Source: Reticulitermes lucifugus (lineage: Eukaryota > Arthropoda > Insecta > Blattodea > Rhinotermitidae). Taken from it: a stretch of DNA of 64,000 bases. Below the pieces are notes generated by a model. It was not told the DNA's origin. It ran no database searches and saw only the letters and a list, made by a program, of their open reading frames with translations. The stretch spans positions 54,679-118,678 of the forward strand of contig JAKCWW010000308.1 of NCBI GenBank assembly GCA_026260175.1. Reading direction: 5' to 3'. Positions 43,361 through 55,380 of the stretch are shown piece by piece (within the stretch, counting starts at the first letter, position 1; each line of letters starts with the position of its first letter). The position numbers were made by a program, and so were the translations under genes.

Positions 43361-45588
43361 AGAGAAACACCTGTGTTTCTATCGCTATTTTTTCTTCACG
43401 ATTTTGAAAATTGTGATGACAATCCCCCACATAGCCTGTCTTTTGTACATGATTTCTGATTACCCGTAAACCACATAGAAGATTCACCTTACATTTCCTT
43501 ACCTCCGTTTAGAGGCAAGGTTAAGAAGGAATAACGCTATACCTCCACTCTCCACATACGCATTCATGACATAGGCTGTACTTTAAAAGTCTTTGCTTTT
43601 TGTCACCTTAATCCTGTTTCTTGAACCTTACACAGAGCAACAGGTAGGCGCATACAGCTGAAGATGCAGATGCGCCTTTGAACCCCAATGAACCTTTGAA
43701 CGCACATGTATTTTTACAAATTATACAGTCCTGAATTCGAATTTCCTTGGTCACATTCATTAAAAAGGTTTATTTTTTTAATGTATCACTCATCACTCTC
43801 TATTAACACTGCGTTTCGAAAGTGATTCTAATCTCGTTTTCATATGTAACCTACAGGAAAGCTAGAAAACTTATTCTGTTGCTCCCTCGGTGCAGCAGTT
43901 CTATATACTCTATACGCATGCATTTCTTTCGGTGTCTCTAACAACTGCCAAGAGTAAAACTTTAATACTGACTCACGTATTTTTTTTTAATTTTCTTCAC
44001 TTTGAGTACACTAAACTACTAACCAACTGAGAAAAGTTGCCTCCTACTAGAATTTTATTGCAGTCTGGTCTTCCACAGAACATCTTAAATTGAACAATTT
44101 TTATGTGTGTTATAGCACATAAATTCTCCTTCTCACATTAGCTATATTTCACTTAATTATAAGTTCTTGAATATTTAGGTGCGTTTCAAAATTTTTTTTT
44201 TTCCTGAACATGCGTGTCACAAATATATGTGTTCTTTTGCAGCCTTTTTCATCTAGTCTCCGGTAAGCCTCAGGTTACATCTGATATAATATTTTCATAA
44301 AGCTCAGCGAGATAGAGAAAGTCCGTGTACTATGATCACGGAAAGATGTTCCAGATATGGTGTGGATGACGGTGCTCGAGGCTTCTCCTTTTGTGCTTAC
44401 ATTTGTATACTCCCTCCAGCCCCATCTGGCCTATATCGCTAGTGAAAGTTATCACGTGATTATCGCTACCGACATTCGTGTGAACAGAATGGCTGGATTA
44501 CTGAGGGGAATATATGTAATTACTTTGGAGGGGGAAGCGCAACAGCTCGAGGGAAATGTGGAGGGATGAAGCTACAGGACATTTTCTGTGGCCTCAGTAT
44601 AGCACTGAAACTGTATCAAAGGTCTGCCTAACGTTTTATTATCGTTTTAACCGAACTATTTTCAACGAAATGCATTCCTGTGTATATAGACATCAGACAG
44701 AAATCAGGCGTAATCCATGTAAATATTTATAATAAAACGCCAAAAGATACGTGCACCCTTGTTGCTTTAAAACTGAGGGTACAGAAATATATTACCCTAT
44801 ATTTTTAGAAATGTAACTACCTTATAAATCGAGGTAGACACGTATTTAGAACAACATATTAACAATTTTACGGTGTCATATAAAACCCCCGATTAGAATT
44901 TTAATTTCAACGAAATTTTATTTATATATGAACCCATCTGTACTAAATTTAGCTTCACGTTTGTTTGAAAAAGGCTTTTTAACTCGTAATGCGATTTTTA
45001 TTTATACAGGTCCATACATACGTGTGTTACAAAGCAGAAGGAATTGATTGCAAAGCATGGAAGTAATTACAACCCTAATAAAACATTGGTTTTGATGATT
45101 TTTATGCAACATCAGACAAAATTTTACCAGTATTTGAATTATTAAAAAACTCAGATATAAAACTAATTGAAACCGAATGAAGAGTAGGAATAAATCGTAC
45201 CATAGAACCAAAAATGAATGAAGCAGGGGAGGGGGAGTGGAAAGTACGATTTACTCTACTGTTGAGGAGGGAACGAGTAAGCGAGGAATTGAAACGAAAT
45301 GAAAGTAGAATTGTAACAAAGAAAGATACGTATAAAAGTATTTGATGTTTCTGGAATATCCCTTCAGGGCAGTTCATTGGCAAGTCTCCAAATAAAGATC
45401 GTAAGATGAGAAAAATGCAGGAAAGGATTTTGCTTCGTAGCAGAAGATAGTTACTTTGCGGGAACTGTGTAAAAGACTGTGAACTGAATTACAGCAGCAG
45501 GATCTAAGGCCGAAGAGCTTCAACTGGTGAAAGAAAGCAGGAACGCGAGATCTGAGATCCATACGCCGATGCTGCTTAAGTTTAAAAC
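43361..45588. other. Anonymous AT-rich stretch
   Basis: No feature recognised. A 70-codon frame at 44357-44569 (plus) and 69-93 codon frames at 45002-45562 (minus, opposite a purine-rich strand) lack known motifs. Confidence 0.45.
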
Positions 45589-45838
45589 CTTCTGGGATGT
45601 GACCCCGTGTCGTTGGACGAGTAGCTCCTGACGTTTCGAAGGAAGTTTTCTTGGACTGCTTGCACTGAAAGTGACAATACTAAAATCGGCTGAGACGTCA
45701 GAAACTAACAGCCTACGACATAGAAACAGCTCGTGAATCTCGAACATTCAACTTACAGACGGTGAGAAGGAACCTATTGCTTCTGTCTTCAGGTTAGAAG
45801 CTACCTACCGTCACACCGCAGAAGACAGTAATCTTCGT
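45589..45838. repeat. Family E-like foldback remnant
   Basis: CTTCTGGGATGTGACCCCGT (45589) with CTGACGTTTCGAAGGAAGTT marks the left arm. ACCTACCGTCACACCGCAGA followed by AGACAGTAATCTTCG marks a right end of the kind seen at 10250-10280. The interior is diverged. Confidence 0.6.
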
Positions 45839-46787
45839 TGTGTAGTGAAATGTGTGACCTTGAAGTATGACCTATTAACAGTGCGACAAAGGAAAATTAT
45901 TTGGACTAAAACCTTAAACTGCTAAGGCCTCTAAGAGCTTAGACCTATTTTTAGTACATGACAAGCGTAAAGAGCATAAAATTAGTCAAAAGCTCAACTT
46001 TACAAATATCTTCCTTACACATATATTATGAAACTTTTGCTAATTTGTCACTATGTATAAATTAGTTGATAGCAGCTACGAATTATATTACAGGATGACA
46101 GAAATAAATGAAAGTGACACTTATTATTCAGTCTGTACTGCAGTTTCTACCTTTGTCGAAGATGTTACATAGCGTGCGTATTCAGCGGAATAGTGATTTC
46201 AAAGTATCCCTCATGGACCAAATTAGTGTTTACAGGAAACGGTCATATTTTGAAACCATAGCTAGAGAGGGGAATTACAAACTTGTCCGTGAAATTTCAA
46301 CGGGCTTCGTGGGGCCTATTGCTAGACATAACTACAGGCACTGGAAAGGGAAACAATACACACGTACAGACAGAAGAATCATCTGATACCCCAAAAAAAA
46401 GAGGTTTTAGAAAAATTCTAAACCAATTTTTAAAAAATTTCAATTATCAAGTCGAAGTTGATATGATGGAGTATGCTGTAACGTGAATGGTGTAACCTGT
46501 CAGCATTTATGTATACAGATGAAGAAAGACAAGAAATATTTCAAAGTGGTGAGGCGGTGTCCCAGCAGAGGCTCTAAACGGGTACCCTTAAAACAAGTTA
46601 AGTGCGTCAGCTCAGTAGCAAGCACTCCCCTATTTTATTCTGTTATTCTGTTCCAGTGTTGGAGTCCTGACGTGCGTGTATGTATGTTCGTAAGTTATTT
46701 AACGACATTGTTAAGTTTGCCAAGCTACTGTAGCATCGCTGATAGATGCATAAATGAGTATGAAGCATTGATGGTATATTAAAGAAA
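45839..46787. other. No feature recognised
   Basis: A 92-codon frame (46108-46386) and a 99-codon frame (46483-46782) on the plus strand show no known domain, and the second has a borderline composition. I do not call either. Confidence 0.35.
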
Positions 46788-46912
46788 GTGGGAAGCGTGT
46801 CCCAGTGCCACTTTTTTCCAACGCAAATCTCACACGGAATAGCTTAGCATTAACCCGGGTCTCCACGGTGAGGAGCCGGCGACAAACCACCTGAGCCTCT
46901 AGCCCTGAAGTG
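46788..46912 (-). mobile_element. SINE fragment (family C)
   Basis: Minus strand: GGCTCAGGTGGTTTGTCGCC (A-box region), CTCACCGTGGAGACCCGGGT, CCGTGTGAGATTTGCGTTGG and GTGGCACTGGGACACGCTTC. The same order as 14462-14650 and 15655-15785. Confidence 0.75.
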
Positions 46913-47057
46913 TCCAGGCCTTTACTTCAGACTTTATAACTTATGATATGTACGCTTGCATTAAAATAAAGTTCCTACCGGAAGTGCTATAAATACTTTT
47001 ATTATGCGGGAATGGTTTTGCAGTAACTAGAGATGTAAAGAAAAAATATCAACAAGA

Positions 47058-47170
47058 GTGATTTGGTTCAAGGAGTTACGCTTCTGACTTGTATTCCGGA
47101 GGTACCTGGTTTGTATCTTAACCGGCGCTCAGAGCATGACAGAAATTTCATGAATTTCCTCACTATGTAA
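47058..47170 (+). mobile_element. SINE fragment (family D)
   Basis: AGGAGTTACGCTTCTGACTT, CCGGAGGTACCTGGTTTGTA and TTTCATGAATTTCCTCACTA are in the same order as the reverse of 58160-58315. Confidence 0.5.
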
Positions 47171-48542
47171 ATGCTGAAGTATTGCCTTAAGCTATTCCTT
47201 TATAAATTCAGTCATCACCTCTTGGAAATCATTATTCGCGATCATCAGATCATATGACACTCTACAGTCTGAGCTACTGACGTCATTACATGATTATAAA
47301 CAAATACTCGGTATTTGGAATTCTCATAGCTGTGAATCTGAAGATAAGTGTCAACTGGATATCATGGTTTCAGAATGTGGACTGGGTTGAATTTGCTCAG
47401 TACAGCATGTAACGACGGGTTTCTTTCGAAAACAATAATTGAATTTGGAACACCTTTATTTATCCGGGAGATTTCTTTATCAGTCAAGTACTAGTAGGTG
47501 CCAGACTTACCGAAGTTCTACCACAACGCAGGTGATTTTATACATAATTACAAGGCATCGTTTTTCAGAAGTCAATAACCAACAAACAAATAAGTAAATA
47601 AAGCCACATTAAAATTTAACTCATACCTACAAACCCCTTCCAATTTTATCTCATCCTTTTGTAGCTTATTTCACTGTTTTCAACGTAGGAGGCATAGATT
47701 TTAAATAACGAGAAGAGTTTCCAAATATACTGTATTAAGAAAAATATTGTATCTACAAGTTATTCATTTCAAAGAAATTTCCAACGAAGGCTACTAACCG
47801 CTCTGGTCCATCCTTGCAGGCCTCGAGACGTCCCATGAAATTATTTTGTAAGGACCTTTCTAAGTGACATTGTTGTCCTCTTCAGATACCTCACGTAACA
47901 AACTGGAGGTTTCTATGTCAGTTTTCTTCAATTTATCAGAAATGTAATATCTACACTTTGCTCAATTCTTTATTCATGAAGCAAGATCGCGGATGGTCAA
48001 AACACCTGTTTACTGCTCAACAGTACACCAACATTACGGAGCACGGTTTTGTACGCAACTTGGGCAAGTTCAGGCGTAACAACTGTAATTATATTTAATT
48101 TGGTGATCAACGGATCAACTTCGCGCGCAGTCTCGTTAAATAATAACCGTACTTTGTATTTGGTTAGCCAGGAAATAATACGCAGGCAATATTTTATCAA
48201 TCTGAAAATATAATAAGACGCCATAAGCCGTACAGCTGTCAACTAAATATCTTTAAAATTAATTTTATAATACACGATTTAAAAAAAATAAAACAAATGT
48301 CTGACAGTTACTCGGTTGTGAAGGGATCCTGCGGGTAACTTAAACTTTCAAAAACTGTCCGTTTTTTAATCTTATGCTGAGCGAATTAAGACTTGTCCAC
48401 ACTTTAACAGCATATATTTCTAAGGTACACTTTAATATTATATTTATATTTGCTCGCATATTACTAGTAGTTTTTATTGTGAATGCTTTTTGTAACAATA
48501 TTTCGCCTCTTTTCCCATTTCCACCTTCCTTTCTTCAACCCT
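47171..48542. other. Anonymous stretch
   Basis: An 81-codon minus-strand frame at 47997-48242 and a 91-codon plus-strand frame at 48374-48649 are unrecognised; the second ends inside a repeat. Confidence 0.4.
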
Positions 48543-48735
48543 TTAAAGCCCAGTGGTTCCTGTCTGTACCGTCAGATTTCGCAATAACATCTCCTACGTC
48601 TGCTCACAGGGTGCATTTAAGTCTTTTACATGAATATCAGAACAAATAGCAATGATTTCCCTGTTCAACTGTAATAATATTTTATAACCGAAACGGTGTG
48701 TTTACTACTTGGTACGAAATAAATTTTTACATGTT
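48543..48735 (+). repeat. Dispersed repeat (family H), copy 2
   Basis: CCCAGTGGTTCCTGTCTGTA, TCAGAACAAATAGCAATGAT, TTATAACCGAAACGGTGTGT and TTGGTACGAAATAAA. The first half aligns with 12968-13082. Class unknown. Confidence 0.5.
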
Positions 48736-49164
48736 ATTAGTTTATTTTTCACCTTTGACGTAGGTGATCACGCCAATAAGAGGCCCTCATTACGTAATTC
48801 TACACTGCAGTATTCTGCTGTACTTTTATCACACACAAACCATTAGTATTACAAAGCGCTAGTGAATATTAGTGCCACCTATCTTCATTACTTTAATCAG
48901 GAGTTTACTATACCATGTCACTGGAAGTCAAAGTAATGGAATATAGTGTTTCGACTAACAAAGAGTCATCATCCGGTTCACAAGCTGTGTTGTGTTACAA
49001 ACAGCAGCTGAATATAAACTCTACATTTATATTTTGTCCTCCTGTTACTGACTCTATTTTGGGTTCAAATATCCTCATGAGCACTTGCTTTTAGGGTCAG
49101 TGCCTTATAAAAACAACGAAGTCTTAATAAACAAAATAAGATGTTTCGAAGATGATTCGAGCAA
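48736..49164. other. No feature recognised
   Basis: No open frame or repeat that I can match. Confidence 0.45.
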
Positions 49165-49262
49165 GTTAATAACTCATCGGTTTCTATAAAACGTGGGGAA
49201 TTTCCAGACTAGAAGAAGAACTATTACCCACTCACGAAGGACTCTGCTGTACGTAGTTAGTT
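49165..49262 (+). mobile_element. LINE 3'-end remnant (RTE/CR1-like tail)
   Basis: AAAACGTGGGGAATTTCCAG and CTCACGAAGGACTCTGCTGT line up with the tails at 3095, 8535 and 11228. Confidence 0.45.
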
Positions 49263-49304
49263 GGTCACCGCGGGAAGTAACAGGTCAAAATATCCGCAGT
49301 ATAT

Positions 49305-49500
49305 TTCTGACACCTGGTAGGCGGTTATAGCGTTAATGCTCTAAACCTGCATTCGTTTCAGACACCTGGTTCGAATCTCAGCTGGGTCATCGGCCATCCT
49401 GACTAAAGTTACTCTTGGTTTTCCTTAATCCTTCCATAAAAATGCAGGAACAGGATCTCAATTCGCCCACATACGCTTCCTTACAAATCCCGTCCAATTA
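49305..49500 (+). mobile_element. tRNA-derived SINE (family D), full-length type
   Basis: CTGGTAGGCGGTTATAGCGT (A-box region, about 49315-49334), CCTGGTTCGAATCTCAGC (B box, about 49366-49383), CGGCCATCCTGACTAAAGTT, TTGGTTTTCCTTAATCCTTC and CCCGTCCAATTAATCACGTC. The best-preserved family D copy in the window. Confidence 0.85.
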
Positions 49501-50269
49501 ATCACGTCCGAATTATTCTACTTTTCGCCGCCACATACCGAGTTGCTGACAGCATCGTACAGTAACCCACAACAAATGTATTCGTAACGCTTGTAATGAC
49601 CTAGGCTTTTGTTTGAGTGTGTACATAGGCAGATATTGTACGTTTCCTGTAGGCATAAGAATTGCACAGAACTTGTATGCATTTTGCACTACGAAGATGA
49701 GCGTTTCGTGGTCCTCAACCGCTGCACTGCAAGGCACAGCAGTACAGCTTCGAGCAACTGCGCACTCACACACAGAGAGCAAACTGCTGCCTCCGCATCT
49801 ACCATCGCACATGACGACATATCCCACAGGACAAAGTCTTGCTCCTGCCTGTTATTATCTGCAGGATACAAAACACTACAGTCCAGCTTCTTGAGAACCC
49901 GGGATACATTCTAGGCGCGGACGATGGCAATATGCCTATTAAGTCACTAATGCAATGGATCAAAATCCATCCAGAGAAGCTAAAATTCGCTGAGTTAGTC
50001 AAAACATTTCCTGTATTTTATTGAAACCCGGTGTTCATTACCGTGTTCACAAGAGCTCAGCACTGGACCAAACCTATTGCTTGAAAATTAATTTCAATAT
50101 AATTTTTCCACCTAAGTCTAGGCCTTCCAATGATTTTGCCCCTTAGGTTTTCTCATTTATCCCAACCATGATGAAAAGCATCTCACTGATCCTCCTTCAG
50201 TTGACCATCCTAATATTAGGATGAAACTTAAAGTTCTCCCTCTGCATAAGTATCAGGACAGGAAAATAT
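49501..50269. other. Unmatched, possibly retroelement-derived
   Basis: Six overlapping frames of 60-104 codons on both strands (49513-50024) point to stop-poor, somewhat GC-richer DNA rather than a gene. I recognise no peptide. Confidence 0.35.
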
Positions 50270-50555
50270 GTGGGGAAGTGGAGGTAGGTCTCCACGCATT
50301 CTCAACCTTAGTACTAGACAAAGAAGAGTAGTTACTTTCAGTTCTGGCCGCTATATTACCGAAGAAAGAGCCTTCAAGCTGTTTGAGTTTCAAAGCCCGT
50401 CTGAAAGCTGTAGATAAAATAACTCGTTCGCCCCTCGATCGAGATCCAATTTGTCGGTCGTCTGGGCTGTAGTAGTCGCTATACCTAACAAGACAGGTAA
50501 AGTACGTAAATCGTAATATTGAGGCGCGTTCGCGTAACCATTTTGCCATGGAAAA
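50270..50555 (-). mobile_element. SINE (family B)
   Basis: Plus-strand text GTGGAGGTAGGTCTCCACGC, TTCTCAACCTTAGTACTAGA, TTCTGGCCGCTATATTACCG, CGATCGAGATCCAATTTGTC (decayed B box) and GCGTTCGCGTAACCATTTTG (head). The 98-codon minus-strand frame (50253-50549) is this SINE. Confidence 0.7.
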
Positions 50556-50774
50556 GCAATAGTATTACATATTCTGAGTGAGCGTTTGTAGCCTTAATTA
50601 GCCAGCATGTAAAGCGCATGTGCCGCATTACATTGCCATCTGTGACCTGTCTAGCTCAACCACACCTTTCAACATTAGGCCCTATCTGACAAACGGCACG
50701 ATTTTCCGGAAAAAAGTTTTGAACATAAAATGTGTTTTCATTTTCGCTATAAATTTTGTCCGAAACCTTCCTCA

Positions 50775-51045
50775 TTCTAAGAAGAATTCAGCGAGATACT
50801 ATCATAAATGTACATAGATTTACTTATAAAGTACCCGTTAATCTTGTCACATTTTAATGAAACTTGTACTTCATAAACACATATTAGAAAAATCCTCAAA
50901 TATCAAATTCCATGAAATTCCGCCCAGTGGGAGCCGAGTTGTTCCATGCGGATAGGCAGACAGACGTACAGAGAGAGACAGTCATGACGAAGCTAACAGC
51001 CGGTTTTCACAATTTTGCGAACGTGCCTAAAAATGACAAGACTCT
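50775..51045. repeat. Interspersed repeat remnant (family G), copy 3
   Basis: GCGAGATACTATCATAAATG, AAATATCAAATTCCATGAAA, GGCAGACAGACGTACAGAGA, GTCATGACGAAGCTAACAGC and GAACGTGCCTAAAAATGAC. The longest of the three copies. The 82-codon frame at 50912-51160 reads through it. Confidence 0.6.
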
Positions 51046-51523
51046 ACATATAGGTATGTATTCGAGAGCAGAGAGCAGAATCGTGATATCTTTAAAGAGA
51101 CCACAATCGCTTAAGTTCCTCGAATTCGTTGCTTTAAATCATCTGCTTAGTGGATGCTGAGTTGAGAAGGTGCCTTTCAATAAACTAAGAACGCCAGGTT
51201 ACTGTGTATTCACAAAGCCTTCCTTTTGTTGTAGTTGTATCAGAAACACAGGTTTTATTTAACAGACTCCAGTAGGCAAGCAGAGGCGAGGGTCAGCAAG
51301 TGTTTTTACAATAGTGCAGCTGAATAAGGCTGTTGAATATTTCAACATTTCCTCGGGACATGACCTCAGCGTGCGGCCAGTGGATATAACTTTCTGCTAT
51401 TCCGACATTAACATCGGGTAAAGCTGCCTTATATTATACTACAGTTATTCATTGGAGAAGTAAACTCGCAACTTGATTCTTACCACAATATTACGGTGAA
51501 CGGTTTGCAAAGTTAAATTTACA
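51046..51523. other. No feature recognised
   Basis: No open frame or repeat that I can match. Confidence 0.45.
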
Positions 51524-51737
51524 GTCGTCTGGCCTGTGACGTCGTGTAGAAGGTAGAACTTTAACGACGGTTTGGATTAGCCTGCTGCTTCCTTCTTCAG
51601 GATTGAAGATAACCCTGAAAATGGGTCCAGCAGGTTCTTCCCAAACGTCTGTCAATTTGTGTCACCACACTTCACGTCGTCACATTCAACAAGACAGCAT
51701 CCTTCACAGCTATGCCCGTGAAAATCTCAACTTCTGC
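51524..51737. repeat. Foldback repeat (family E-like) with tail
   Basis: Left arm GGCCTGTGACGTCGTGTAGA..TAGCCTGCTGC and right arm CAGCAGGTTCTTCCCAAACG..CACGTCGTCACATTC are inverted around 51617. A tail AGACAGCATCCTTCACAGCT and GTGAAAATCTCAA follows, matching 10258-10303. The 75-codon frame at 51603-51830 is a reading of it. Confidence 0.7.
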
Positions 51738-51844
51738 ACGCTTACTCTTTTGTTACACAGAAGTTTCGCTGAACTGACAGGACTCACAAATTATTCTCTG
51801 TCCGTCCCGAAGGAGACTATCTCCATCTAATAGTCGCTACTGAT

Positions 51845-52105
51845 TATAGTGCCGTCGCTGTAGTGTAGACTACGGGCTGGACGACCGGGGAACCGTGGTT
51901 CGAGTGGCAGGAGAGTTTCCTCTTATCAAAAACGTCAGGACCAACTGCGGGGCCCACCCAATCTCCCATTCGGTAGGTACCGGAGACTATTTAGTCTGGA
52001 GTAAAGCGGCTGTGGTATGAGACTCACCACCACCTCCACCTAATGCTCAGGTTAAGAATGAGTGGAGCTAACCTCCATTCCCCTATTCTTCCTTCTAGGC
52101 TTGCA
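51845..52105 (+). mobile_element. tRNA-derived SINE (family B), full-length type
   Basis: CGCTGTAGTGTAGACTACGG (A-box region), CCGTGGTTCGAGTGGCAGG (B box, about 51893-51911), GGGCCCACCCAATCTCCCAT, TCGGTAGGTACCGGAGAC, CACCACCTCCACCTAATGCT, GGTTAAGAATGAGTGGAGC and CTAACCTCCATTCCCC. The best-preserved family B copy and the reference for the others. Confidence 0.85.
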
Positions 52106-53329
52106 CAGAAAGAATCTTGCTTTTAGCTTTAAGTAGCCAGAACCTGATATCACAAATTCGTATTTTCACGACAAATCGAGACGTTTGAGAGTGTCCTACA
52201 TATATATCAGATAAATGACCCACAGTTGTGACAAATATTTATTCACTTATTCCAAAATGTTTCACTATTAAAAACTTCAAGCTACAGTTCATCCTAGCAT
52301 ATAAGACTAAGGATTCATCCAAGACCATATTAAGGAGTTTGGATTAGAAAACATTTACGTCATAAACTATACTGTATATGTGTACGTAAGTAGTGTTACA
52401 TACCTGAGGTAGAAACTTGGATATATGTTAGTTATTATTCATGAAGAGAAATTTACATGATATTGCGTCAGAATAATTACGTAGGGCCTTGAGTCCAACA
52501 CCGTAATATGAGAGAAACGGGTGAAAAGACCTTACATCACAGGGCGAAAATCTCTGTGCGCAGATCAAGTATAGAACTTAAAATATTTTATGCACATATT
52601 TTTATATTTATTTATTTATTCCTATGACGGCTTTGCCACTATCTTGCATTTCATAGCGTCAAAGGGCAGGATGATTGGTGAATGACAAATTGTAAACTCA
52701 AAGACCGGAAAAGCGCAGAGGTACAGCAAGAAGAAAGATGTGGAAGTATTAGTTCAACCGAACACGGAAGAGGTCGAAAGGCCTATTCCTTGAAACAGAA
52801 GAAAAAACAAATGATAATGATATTACGGGTAGTGTGGTGGCTAAGTTTGTGTCTCTGTCTCGAAATTGAGGCTGCATAGACATTAGAATAATCTGTCTGC
52901 CGATCGGAATTTCAAACTAAATGGTCCTGAAAACTTAGCATGCGTGTCACCTACTGACCTCGACATTGTGCCACATTATCTTGTATGAGAAGCACAATGT
53001 GTGTGAAGTTCTGTACAGTGCCGACGAGAGGGAAGAGAAGCCGGTACAAATTACCGGGGCCCGGCGGACAGGAAGAGGGCCCGGTGCCCAAAATATGTTG
53101 CATATATTTTTGTCGTTATCAGTAGTATCATTATTTGTCAATTGTACAAATTAACCCTTTAAGACCAAGCCCAAGTCTCTCTGCAACTGAGAGTCAGTCT
53201 TTCCGATTTAGTGTAAAGATTGTTAGCCGATCCGATCTTGCCGGGGTGGGGGGAGGCGAATTTTTTTCCCCACCAGAGCCCAAACCCGCTCTGGGTGGCC
53301 CTGGTTTGTAGGTGTAGACTGTTTTCACT
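52106..53329. other. Anonymous stretch
   Basis: Short opposed frames at 52682-52879 and 52947-53154 are unrecognised. A short GC-rich patch with CCGGGGTGGGGGGAGGC lies near 53240. Confidence 0.45.
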
Positions 53330-53430
53330 TCATCCACCGTGAAGATGAAAGAAATAGGTTCTTCAGACACGTTTTAGTCACCTACGAGACTACACGGCGT
53401 CATAACCCAACAGACCATAATTTTAATTTC
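53330..53430 (+). repeat. Repeat arm (family E2)
   Basis: CCACCGTGAAGATGAAAGAA, GGTTCTTCAGACACGTTTTA and CACGGCGTCATAACCCAACA align with 32140-32225. Confidence 0.55.
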
Positions 53431-55224
53431 GCAACAGTGGATATATTTATATCTGACATAAATGAACACCGAAACAAATTAAACACTTGCTAAAATTACG
53501 AAGAAGCATGCAGGGAAAATAATTGAACTTCATTAAAGTACAATTTATATCTTGTCCTAACTATGTCAGCGTTACCAGGCCGATGTGCCAGCTGTATGAT
53601 TAATGAAACAGGATTTTTGATTCTCTTTCCATACAGTTGCAAGAACAAGTGTTTTACCTGAATGTATGTGTATTACAGTTGTTTGTTTCCCTTTCGCAAA
53701 TAAGAGGAAGGAAAAAACGGAGAGTGGAAAGAAACTAAAGCTAACAAGGCTTCGCCTTCATAAATTATAAATGAGTTAATTTTTCTGTACGAATTCCCTT
53801 GCCTTTAGGAAGAACGTAATTTAGAGCTTGCTTATCCCATAGCAGATCTAGCCTTTCTTTTTGGTATCCAGAATACGATATTTCTTCAATCAGAGGAAAA
53901 AGAATATGTAACTATATTTTGAGAGTTCAAAAAAAAAAACGAAATTAGTTTCCCGGTGGTTACAATATACAGTATAGGATTATGATCTATTGCAGGACGT
54001 AACTACATTCTAAACTGTGTACGTAAAAGATACTCTGGAACACAAAATTCAATGCGTAAGACAACTTTTGCCTACTTAACACCACATCAAGGGCAGCAAT
54101 CAATATGACAGTAAAATTTGAATTCTAAACAAAAATAAATCCCAGACATTAGTAGTACGTGTAAAAAAATGCGTCTTTGAAGACTAAAAGTTGGCTTCAC
54201 TTCTTTAGACTACAGAAGAAAATCTGACAAAATATGCAAGATGTAAGTTACAAATGTAGTTGACGAGACACACAAGAACCAGCAAAACTGAAGAAGTCAT
54301 TTGGAACGAACGGAGAATGACCATACTGTAAAATTCATATACCATTACTGATGAAGGAGACAACAAAACGTAGGATTACCAACCCGTCCGCACTCACAGT
54401 CGCCACACCGCCGCCCCCTCGATAGTGAAGTTTGCTCCGACTGGGTTCGAGCTCCTGTCCCTCTGCTTCTAGTGTATGATGGAGGGTGGAATACAGTCAG
54501 GAGTTTTTTAATTAGACGGCCTGGGTCAAATAAAACTCATCCCATGTAACATGCTGGATAGTTCGTAAAGGCCGGTGTTTTTCCCCACTGTTGGTATTCG
54601 ATGACAAGGTATAACAAAAAACGCGCCAAAGTCAGTTAATTTCGGGTTATTGACAGAATTGTAGCTCTTAACGTTAACGTGGTATTGTGATGCTCTTGTG
54701 TTGGTTTTAGTTAATTTCTCACGGCACTTCAAGTCCTATTAACAGTGTTTGTAGTTCACTGTTCGAAAATACAATTTTGTAAGCTGAACACCCTTCGTTT
54801 CCCGCCGCGCTAAAAATTAAGCATGCAAGAGTGTCGCTCGCGAACTAAACGACAGTAGTGTTTGCAAGCTGGGAAATCACGCCAACGCAAAGAAGTTATC
54901 CACAAATCGTCTCATATTTCGATATCAATCAATTCTTCTTGGCTCAGAGAACGGTCACTCCCTGTCGTTTTCACGGATAAATCAGCTATTTTGAACTTCA
55001 TTCGCTGCGGGTGAAGCCACGTGACCCCATTTTCTGCATGAATATTTGGCCTATGGTTTGGCTTAGAATTTCAGTGAGCAAAACACGAAAGCCGTGAGCA
55101 TATATAAATTTTCCGCTGAGAGCTAGGAAAAGTCGAACCCCAATTCCTCGGACGTCGAGCATGTGAAATCTGTGTCGTCGACCTGAAAACTCTAACAGGC
55201 CCATTGTCAATTCTTCGGACGATT
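53431..55224. other. Anonymous stretch
   Basis: No feature recognised. A patch at 54385-54460 (CGTCCGCACTCACAGTCGCC and GGGTTCGAGCTCCTG) might be a decayed tRNA-like fragment but I cannot place it. The 68-codon minus-strand frame (54526-54732) is unrecognised. Confidence 0.4.
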
Positions 55225-55380
55225 AAAGAATCTGAAGTACTGTTGGAATGATACTGACAAGAAAAAACGGAAGTACTCGGAGTAAAACCCGTCGCAATGA
55301 AAAAATTTTCCGCCACACATTCCACATTAACTGCCCTGGAATCGAACCCCGGCGTTGGTGGTGGAAATACCAAGTCGCTG
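55225..55380 (-). mobile_element. tRNA-derived SINE (family C)
   Basis: Minus strand: CCTCAGTCCGTACAGCGACT (A-box region), CGGGGTTCGATTCCAGG (good B box, about 55330-55346), GTTTTACTCCGAGTACTTCC and TTTCTTGTCAGTATCATTCC. The 100-codon minus-strand frame at 55071-55373 crosses it and is not a gene. Confidence 0.8.
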
